From assembly GCA_030248295.1 (NCBI GenBank), contig JASANH010000138.1:124001-188000 (forward strand): DNA of 64,000 bases. The letters are read 5' to 3'. The position numbers and the translations under genes were made by a program. The notes below the pieces were generated by a model. It was given only the letters and a program-made list of their open reading frames with translations. It searched no databases and had not been told where the DNA came from. Source of the DNA: Mesodorylaimus sp. YZB2_4 (lineage: Eukaryota > Nematoda > Enoplea > Dorylaimida > Dorylaimidae). Of the stretch, positions 56,801 through 64,000 are shown piece by piece. Every line of letters begins with the position of its first letter. Positions within the stretch are counted from its first letter, which is position 1.

Positions 56801-59800
56801 GTAGAGATCCTCTCTCGCAGCAGTCGCTTCTTGCAAGTGCAACTGCCTCATCCTGTACCCCGAAGCAGCTTACCTCAATGCATACGGATTTTTGACCGTG
56901 CTGTCCAGAATGTAGAACATGTCCCAATAACTGCGGATCTGAAAGCAGTCACATATTGTAATCAATGCAATAAAAACCCATTTAACTTTACCTACCTTCA
57001 AAATCCTAGGCAAGCGTAGCATAGGATTTATGCCAACGCTGGGCAACAGGTAGAATATGTCAAAAGGAAGTAATGATAGCAAATCTAACTTGAAACACCA
57101 GCTGCATAAGTAATGTTTCTTCGTCTCTTTTCTCTCTTTCTAAAAGGTTAGTTTTGCAACTGCCACGAAATTGGTAATAGAAGCGAGCTACGTACAACTG
57201 GTAAGCCGTCTTTCATAAAGCGTAGCCGAGGTTTAAAAATGGCCATATCGATTAGATACACGAAATCGCATATGTAATCAGCCAGTAACCAGCAAACCAG
57301 ATTGTCTGATGTCTGGTATGGGAAGGAGTAACGTAGCGGAATGGCGTAGGCATTGTAGAGGAGACAGAGTGAGACAATGCCAAGCCACACGAGGTATCGC
57401 TTGCCTGTAACACATAGGATATACCGTGCCTTTGAGAAAACATGCTCGTTTTTGCGCTCACTTTGTGGGTCAATAGAATAGGGCAAAATACGATGCTTGA
57501 CTTTCTTATAGTAAGCTGAAGCGGTAGCAATTACGGCCTTTGCACTTGCATGACTCGTTTCGGGCATTGTGTCCACTGCAGTTGGTTGTTCGCCGTTGTC
57601 ACTGACTGGAGTGCCCGGGAGATCACCGCCAAAGGAAAATAAACTTCGTTTGTCCGCTTGCTCCGCTTCTGGTTTCTCATCTACAGTAAAGGCGTGGATT
57701 AAAGCGGGCCAACATTGGAGGTGCTAACAAGACTTCCTACCCCCGCCAACACTACTCGCAAGTGATATATTGTCCGGTGTAGGTGGCTGTTGAATATGCT
57801 GTTTCATAGCCGATGTTCGGCGATTAATGTCCTTGGCTAAACTGTGAAGCCGTTCTCGAACCATGAAGCTTATTCTAAAACAGTTGTCCCAATGCCCCAC
57901 GTGGAGCAAGTACTGAAAGTAACAAGTACAGACCTAGAACTGGCCCGAGACGGATCAATTTCAAAAACGCTCCCACTCGATGGTGTTGTTAGCAGGCCAC
58001 TGGACGATAATGAATTCTCGGTAACGATCGAGCCGGCGCGACTTCGACCGACCAGAAATGGAACGTCCAAATCTATAAGATCAGGGATTAGGAGAACACA
58101 AAGATAGCTGGAGCATGTTGAATAAAAAATTGAGCTTCAAGCTGAAAAATGGCAGTCATAAGAATGGGCTGATCCTAGTTGCCTCTACAACTCTTATAGG
58201 TACTGCCTTCACAAGTCGGATAGGCAGCTAGTCTGCGGACACCTTGTAAGCGAGCCAAGCATTTTTGCTCCTGCACCTGGTTACCGACATGAACGCGCCA
58301 AGACAAATTTCCCACGTTGCTCAGGCCAACCGTTCACAATCCTTACTTGACATCTTGTCTCCGCCAGTAAGCTTCTCATTGCCCGCAGGAGAATGAGTTT
58401 CGATATTGATAGCTGGAAGGAGTCCGATGCGCCCGATCGCAAGTTCTTGGGATCCAGAAACAGGTTGCACGGGGATTTCTTCCACAGCTTGCACCTGAAC
58501 AGACGGCTGCTCAGGAGCAGCTTCAGTCTCTTCCGCAGGCTTGGACTGAATGGGCGATAGGTGACTGGGCTCGGGCGGTGGAGATCTAGATTCAGGCTTC
58601 TTGTACGCCTCTGGTTCTTCATCGCCATCAACCACATTTGGTAAGGCTGGTGGTGTGACAGTGATCTCATTGCTGATGACCTTGCCTGGCTTTTTTCGGA
58701 TCGTAGATACACTTCCCGCACTGGTGGACTCGGTTGTTTCGCTGCTTTTTGGATGGATTCGTCGGGGTCTGGCCGAGATCTGGAAAAACAGAAAAAGTCT
58801 CTGAAGCTGGAAGGCATGGGCAAGTCTGCGAGCGAGCATGGTCAGTTTCAACGCTACGTTCATTACCGGCTGATCAGAATCGGGCACGAATGGATATAAA
58901 TTACATTTTGTAGGTTTACTGGTGGCCGAGTGTTTATACATTGGCAATTTCAGCCACCGGAACATGTGACGGTAAATATGTGACGCCACAAATTTTGTAA
59001 CGGTTAAATAAGAAAACTATATTTTACAGGCTTGCAATCCAAACCGAATAGTAGAAAAAGAGGTAAAAGTAGAGCCCGAATCAAGCGAGAAAGATCGTCC
59101 TGGGCTTTACAGAAGGTAGAGGCGGGGCTGGTTCTAATCACAGAGAAAGTGCGAACGAATTTTTTCATATAAGGGCGAGGTTTGAGGGTTGGTTGAGTCT
59201 TCGTACGGACGGGATATGTGAAGAGGTGTTGACTCGCGGCAATGTCTCCACAGGTGCTTCGACAACTCCTCTCCGGTCTCCATGGTAATTTTATGCTCCA
59301 TAATTATGACCTCACTTAGACTCGTTCAGAGCAGCAAGCTGTAACGACCCTAAAGCGCTTTCAAATCTCTGCGAGGTCCTATCTATACGTGAACCTAGTC
59401 ACAGTAGCTCAGATGTGAAGGTGCAAGATAAAGGCATTAGGTCCGAGCACAAATCGGATCCGTATCGCCAGACGTACAGTATATAGGCACCGTGCACTTT
59501 TAGAAGTTAGACTAAGAGTGGGCCTATGACGATTTTACGTGATACGTTCACGAGAATGCTCAGTGCAATGCGTTCACCCTGCATGCAGATCGGTCTGTTG
59601 AATTAAGCAGGATGCAGGACTGCGGAGCATGCGATTCACTGTACAGTTGAAATCCATGGTCTATCCTAATCGTAAAGCGGCCTAAGCCACAGATACGAGC
59701 CGACGCAGTCCAGGAAACCTCGTGTGGGATTTATTACGCCAACCACGCGCAAGGGCCCGTTTAGACTCACAATTTGCAGATCAGCCGCACGTGTCGGCCA

Positions 59801-60612
59801 CGAAGGAGGTTTTGATGGCCCTGGACCCAAATTGCCTAGAGTGCAATTCAGCCCATGCGTGCAAGCCAAACCTGACCTCCAATCTCGCTCTCGGTCTCGC
59901 TTCTGACCCTGACTTGGGAGAGTCAGACAAGTTCTCTGAACCAGGGCAGCTAGTTCACTGCTGGGCTGACATTGACACGGAACAACTTTGATTCGCAGAT
60001 TAGCATGATTTAATGTAACACTGAGGCTGCATGCAATGAGTCAACATGCTGTCTTGTGGCACACTGACACGTGCATTCTAGCCGCGATTTTAGACACCTG
60101 AATACACTGTATGCGACTTGGGGTCTAAGATTAGTGACGTCAGTGTCTGACATGCGGATGAACAGCAGCGCACTGCCTTTAATGTGACAGTATATAGATA
60201 ATACGGATATATTCCGTACTTTTGAGTCTGCCCAATCAGTATTTTGGGCTGTACCTTTCTTGCTCGCTGATCCCGCTGACTAAGGTTTCTCGAAGGAATT
60301 CGCGACATGAATGATCTACCGAACCGGAGCAAGGTTAATTACGCGTGCACGTGTACGGTGTAACTGTATCTGGGGCTCCTGCTAAAGCCGCCCCCTACCG
60401 CATGAGGCTTTTTTCGTTCGATTCATTCAATTTTCGATCTTCTTACAAGCACACTGACTAGTAGAGTGCCGAAAGTGATCATTTTTTAGGCACCTTACGA
60501 ATTGCCATATTCATAAAATACGAAAACCTGAGCAGCCACTTACCAGACGCAATCGGAACAAGTCTTTCCTCGCCTTTGCGCTTTCCTCATTTTTTTGAGT
60601 ATCGTCGTCCAT
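50896..60612 (-). CDS. Cyclic-nucleotide-gated cation channel, beta-like subunit
   Basis: Fifteen exons (60612-60544, 58779-58347, 58072-57934, 57874-57741, 57680-57462, 57404-57196, 57139-56996, 56938-56874, 56633-56369, 56304-56145, 51927-51887, 51828-51772, 51399-51316, 51254-51136, 51079-50896) give 773 residues. After an acidic/Pro-rich N-terminus come S1 ([20 protein letters not shown]), S2, S3 ([14 protein letters not shown]), the [11 protein letters not shown] block before S4, S5, a pore and S6 ([14 protein letters not shown]). The C-linker ([15 protein letters not shown]) leads to the cNMP-binding domain with [12 protein letters not shown] and NRRTA, the cyclic-nucleotide contact. 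The pore filter reads SIGNNPDP, lacking the Glu of alpha subunits, so it is closest to CNGB/TAX-2. The tenth intron is 4.2 kb and contains a GPCR gene. Confidence 0.9.
51928..53876. other. CNG-channel intron, left part
   Basis: Mostly non-coding. On the minus strand, 52336-52067 is open for 90 codons to a TAG after a good acceptor, and a further open stretch with a donor lies near 52600-52511. Their phases do not fit the channel exons. They could be an unrecognised nested gene. Confidence 0.3.
53877..55634 (+). CDS. Intronless rhodopsin-like GPCR nested in the CNG-channel intron
   Basis: A single frame of 585 codons. An unsignalled 50-residue N-terminus has an N-glycosylation site (NRT). Seven hydrophobic segments follow. 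TM3 ends in SINRYVNI, an NRY variant of DRY. TM7 has [10 protein letters not shown] (NPxxY). TM6 ([12 protein letters not shown]) keeps a Trp-x-Trp-Leu-Pro form of the CWxP region. The third intracellular loop is about 80 residues and basic. The cytosolic tail is unusually long (about 215 residues), Arg/Ser/Thr-rich with many candidate phosphosites. The gene is read opposite to the host channel gene. The ligand is unknown; the receptor most resembles divergent invertebrate chemo- or peptide receptors. Confidence 0.87.
   Translation: MSVIGVESSYYMDIAQNLPRTNSNRTWSPKMFAQQHNRDVNKMDQSNTHALEDDLLVVAVWTVMGIFGLVTNILILAGICQNKKLRQSTSYWLVISLSFCDIGMLIVCLAHLIPSTILHEKYVQIIDFSNAFGVFVYDAFWYTGVLHLMVMSINRYVNICRPKHYLDLFSHCKTISIIFLLYCIGIALAGPGLFSCCYLVFNYDFYAGQYEPPDTPYRYVDMAVNGMSVAIMTFCYICIVVRVRRSRIMLQQYRKLCREQTKTALVYAKSTISGRQNSVSHKLARLLRPHTPVASRREVRLFFQFATVSIIFFLTFFTWSWLPHLSSDSKWIGFAVTSLFFVNNSINPIVYLIFNSVLRRQIQKIFCPFSHPDNTATRQRKPYQTANANRHGLSPGATPAAGAAHRVSILRRLRSNASLRRSESGDNQTYRHGYWQTRRRSIELDDDARLLRTSVESFNDTTDQGTETNTTCNLMAMAAFLNTTTITGGVLLRTIQEDEERRRLVPERVETSSKLCMGADERKSKNSSNQRNDSTKVDELGTYVTSAGEVTPAESQGELVELRDSSMEPLNPDQVPGDDESSVHL
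55870..56140. other. CNG-channel intron, right part
   Basis: Non-coding sequence between the nested GPCR and channel exon 10. The 3' UTR of the GPCR must lie here. Confidence 0.4.
58864..60543. other. First intron of the CNG-channel gene
   Basis: 1.76 kb between exon 1 (60544) and exon 2 (58779). An alternative transcript could start at an in-frame ATG at 58863 or 58839, because the exon-2 frame stays open upstream. No other gene seen. Confidence 0.45.
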
Positions 60613-61537
60613 GTTGCCCCCAAAGTTGACAGTAGTCAGAACCAAACAAATTCAAATTTAATCTGTCGCTGATTTTGCCTAAAAATACGAACCATCTCGC
60701 TTATTTAAGCCAAATTTTATAAAAATGCGGGAAAAGACAAAAAGTCCTTTTCATTTTTTGCCTCCAAATTCTTCTAGAAACCTAGGTTATTCAGAAACCT
60801 AGCTTTTACTTTTTGGCTTAGGATTTTCGCTTTCCTATTTTTTATTCGCCTTTGCATGGAGCAAGAAATAAATTATTGGCGTGGCATTCATAGTCGCGTT
60901 GGTAACACCTGCTGCATGTTGGAGACGTGTCTAGCTAGCTGACGACATGCTCTGTTAGTCAACGATGATAAGGCCAGAAAGCCAGCAGCCTATCGATTTT
61001 GCTTCTTGCCTGTAAGCTGGCGCCATTTTCGAGAAGCTGTCTCTGTTAGATAATGAACAGCCTGTGACCGGAGATGTCAAAAGGTTATTTAGCACACTCT
61101 AATTTATAGTGTCCCGTCGAAGTCCTACTTGGAAGTCGAGGGATCTCCGCCAAACACAGCAGGTATTATAGTAAACAGCCGAAACTGTTCGCTTTTGAGC
61201 CACGTCGATGAGAGCAGATTCGCACCCTGATCAATGTACCAGTGCAGTATTGTTCGACCATATTTTCTCATCATAGCCTTCCCTCACTTGTACATAGGAC
61301 ACATACAGTATCAAGTCATCACCGTAGCCACTACCACCATGCCCTCAGCGCATACATTTCGCCCAACTTCAAACTTGTTCTGCCATTGACAATTGATCTG
61401 GTCCGATCTGAAACAGGAGGTTGCGAGTACCCGTTAATTTGTCAAATATCACCCTTGCTAATAAAAAGTGGCCGCGAAACTTCCCTCTTATTTCGCTCTT
61501 TTGTTCTGCTAGCGACTTTGAATTGTCATTCTGTCAG
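60613..61537. other. Shared upstream region of two divergent genes
   Basis: Lies between the CNG-channel start (minus) and the first visible exon of membrane-protein copy B (plus). No exon was accepted here, though the 5' exons of copy B may hide in it. Confidence 0.4.
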
Positions 61538-62992
61538 TGGAGTCCGAAACCGGAGTCGACGATGCTTTTTTGGATGAGCCTTCATTCCAAAAACGCATTC
61601 ATTTTGTTTGTCATCCTAAAGATAGATCTAAAGCTCGTTTTCTCGCCTTGATTCTGAGTGAGCCAGTGGATTTATTTCGTACTCTGTCAAAGTACTCTGT
61701 CTCCATTGCAAATTACCGGGTAAAATATTATAAAAGCCGGGGTCAACTGGCATATTTTCAACACCATACCCGTACTGTATCCCTGTGCCATTCGGTCAGC
61801 CGTGGAAACCTTTGCCTCAAACCTTGAATTCGCTGTGTTCAGTGCAGTCTTAAAAGCTGATCACCGCGACCCGTTTTATGCGCGAAGGTACATTGTGCCA
61901 CCACTCTGCTACAGTATGTGAGAATAAAGGCTCATGAGATTGGATAGGTTCTGTCGTGAGCCAGCTGATAGGCCATTCTTGCAATGATTTGAACTATGTA
62001 CTGTACTGTTTGCCCATATCACTCGTACTAATATCAATGGCCCGTTGCCTTACACGATGGGCCTCGTCGATCTCTATTTTCTATAGAAAAGATTTCGGCC
62101 ATAAGAAAACTTCTGCCAAAGGACGAATCATCCCGTGCTTCTGAACTCTTAAGCGAGAATACCTCGGGGACATATAAATCTGAACGTGACCATTAGTCTG
62201 CCAGTTTCGCTTTGATAAACGCAAGAGATATGAAATCCACGAGGAACGAGCCGTGATCGTACTCGCAGAGCCGCTCGCTGCCCATCGATTTGATGTCACT
62301 CCTTGGAAGACTGTTTTCGTGAATTGGTCGTGCAGCCGAAACACCCTAAAAGTAACTTCTGCGAGTGGCCGTATTTGAAGCAGGAGGGCGCCATGCAGCA
62401 GTGCGACTGCAGACCCGAAATTAACTTTACCGTTCAGTTCGCTGACTACAATGTTCTGGATCCGAACAGCCCCGAAAATCAGTTCATGGGTTTCGTGTAC
62501 GCTTGCGTCATGCTACTAAATTACTTCAGCCTGACTACTTTCATCATGGTCAAACTTATGATTTTCAAACCAACCAGGCAACCGCTCTCATTCGAAATGG
62601 ACGAAGCGAAAAAGACGAACGAGGAGACGCTAAAGAAGTTTCGGGAGCGAGAGAAGAAGGCCGGCAACGAGTTCGAAAGGGTGGCCAGGCAGAAGGTCAA
62701 ACAGCAAATGATCAACTACCTGAAGTCCATGCAGACCCTGCCCGCATTTGCTGGCAGCTTACTGCAAAGCACTTCTGTGGAAACAACGGCCAGTGGACAA
62801 GATCAGCTTGGTCCAGGGGAGCTCGGGCACTACTCGGGACAGGACGGAGATGGAGAGGAGGATATGGAGAGTGAGATTTGGAGAACGGAGTATGAATGGG
62901 AACAGCATTGTCAAAGAAGGCATGAGAGAAGACTGGGGATTACTTATGAATCTGAAGGAGACGATGACTCTATGACTGAGTACTTTTTGTGA
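61538..62992 (+). CDS. Unrecognised single-pass membrane protein, copy B
   Basis: Three exons (61538-61719, 62205-62252, 62336-62992) connect in phase 0. The first adds about 60 residues (acidic start, then RFLALILSEPVDLFRTLSKY) not present near copy A. The rest matches copy A: FRFDKRKRYEIHEERA, the Cys-rich outer part, one membrane segment, and the acidic tail ending EYFL; within the last exon only one residue differs (Gly here for Asp). The intron donor at 62253 has changed to gtgatc, weaker than gtgagc in copy A. The start codon was not found. The first exon's link to the others is by phase only. Confidence 0.58.
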
Positions 62993-63635
62993 TATTATTC
63001 TAGCTCCATATTTTTAAGCAGCTATGTATCTGCTGGATTAAAGTGGATATTCAATTCATGTCAGCACAGTCATGCACCGTGTAAAATTCAAATCTAGTGT
63101 ATTTAGAAGCCTACAGTACTCAAGGCTTTGATACTGGGTCTAGGTACCTGCTGGACGTACATTTGGACTGTGAACAAATGATTATGAGCTGTGATGACCT
63201 GAGCTTTGTCATGCAGCAGATACGGAACAATCTATTGCATAACAAGCTTTTGGTTAGCTACTCTGCTGTTGCATCCTCGGGTGGCATATGCTCTCGCCCA
63301 GAGTGACCGCATGAGGAAGTACAGTACGCAATTCGGTATCATGTTTGCATTGTTATTGAACGCGGGTTTGCACACTTCCGTGTGTTGCGTGCGATGCCCG
63401 TGGTCATAAACGGGTGCTCAAACTGGAGCATGGCGCGAGTCCACGCTGTTCGGTCCTGCTGGCTTGTTCATTTGAGTTGAGAAAGGCGAACATGCTGTTC
63501 TATTGTCTATTGTGTTTCGATAGACTGGAGCAATAGGGGAGGAAATGTGTGGAATCGGCCACCCGAACTTGCCCCCCTGTCGTCATCATTTTCGCATGCA
63601 TGTTTCGAGTGTCGTTTTTCGATACTGTGCTTCTA
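62145..63635 (+). repeat. Arm B of the 1.5 kb inverted duplication
   Basis: Reverse-complement partner of 8165-9645. Similarity starts near the ATATAAATCTGAACGTGAC block and fades after the GTCGTTTTTCGATACTGTGC block at about 63630. Confidence 0.93.
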
Positions 63636-64000
63636 ACTCGATTGTATCGTATCGATGGGGGTGCGCAATCACGGCCGTTTAATGGGCTTCCACGGCTCCC
63701 TACCAAGCGTCTCGGCATTTTCGCCTCAGCTGCCGTGTGGGGCGGGGTCGAGTGAGCACCAGTGTATGGACACAATGCACAGACTTCTTCTCAGATAGAC
63801 CTCCCCTCGGATAATCGGCGCGGCAAAGTTTGTCCAATTGCCCAATTCTGTTTATAATGAGGACAATGGAATTCATTGTCCGGTTTTCGGGCACTTCTCC
63901 GCCCTTGAGTTCCGTTTTCTTCGCCTTGCTACAGTGCTGTTCTGGAGGGAATGAGGGTGCGGAGGGCATTCCAAGAATGCGCCTTGCAAACTGTTTTTCC
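63636..64000. other. Right edge, nothing recognised
   Basis: No exon or repeat found. Confidence 0.4.

Noticed and set aside
1..64000. CRISPR arrays, operons, ribosome-binding sites, prophage
   Set aside because: The window is eukaryotic: spliced genes throughout and no direct-repeat/spacer arrays.

Overview
The window is nuclear DNA of a small invertebrate animal. Most genes are split by short introns, commonly 50-60 bases, with canonical GT-AG borders, and gene density is about one per 3-4 kb. The repertoire (nicotinic acetylcholine receptor alpha subunit, cyclic-nucleotide-gated channel beta-like subunit, rhodopsin-like GPCRs, perilipin, ACE-like peptidase, SH3-SH2 tyrosine kinase, RGK-type GTPases, OSBP-related protein) is metazoan. 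The very short introns and the ShK-like secreted protein suggest an ecdysozoan, perhaps a nematode. The species cannot be fixed from the sequence alone. Exon models below were built by hand: each listed exon chain keeps one open frame and matching intron phases.

Left part (1-10 kb): the end of a membrane-protein gene; a decayed PP1-type phosphatase split by an inverted-repeat element (about 1.36-2.0 kb); a single-exon SLC46-like transporter (3.0-4.7 kb); a two-exon GPCR (5.7-6.9 kb); and one arm (8.2-9.6 kb, minus strand) of a large inverted duplication whose other arm is at 62.1-63.6 kb.

10-27 kb: perilipin with possible alternative 3' exons, a tiny membrane protein, a long AT-rich repeat region with a 1.6 kb terminal-inverted-repeat element, an 8-exon nAChR alpha subunit, a secreted ShK-like protein, an ACE-like peptidase, a small secreted peptide-precursor-like gene, and two neighbouring secreted Gly-rich repeat proteins.

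27-47 kb: two divergently oriented RGK-like GTPase paralogues (27.6-32.1 kb minus; 36.5-39.0 kb plus), an unrecognised Cys/Lys-rich protein between them, an unrecognised coiled-coil protein, an N-myristoylation-type SH3-SH2-tyrosine kinase, an MPPE1/PGAP5-like phosphoesterase and an unrecognised acidic protein.

47-64 kb: a 17-exon OSBP-related protein with one GC-AG intron, converging on a 15-exon CNG-channel gene that spans 9.7 kb. A 4.2 kb intron of that channel gene holds an intronless GPCR on the opposite strand. The window ends with the second arm of the inverted duplication. Several genes belong to shared themes rather than one pathway: excitable-cell signalling (nAChR, CNG channel, GPCRs, RGK proteins, Tyr kinase, ACE and a possible peptide precursor) and lipid handling (perilipin, ORP, GPI-anchor phosphoesterase).
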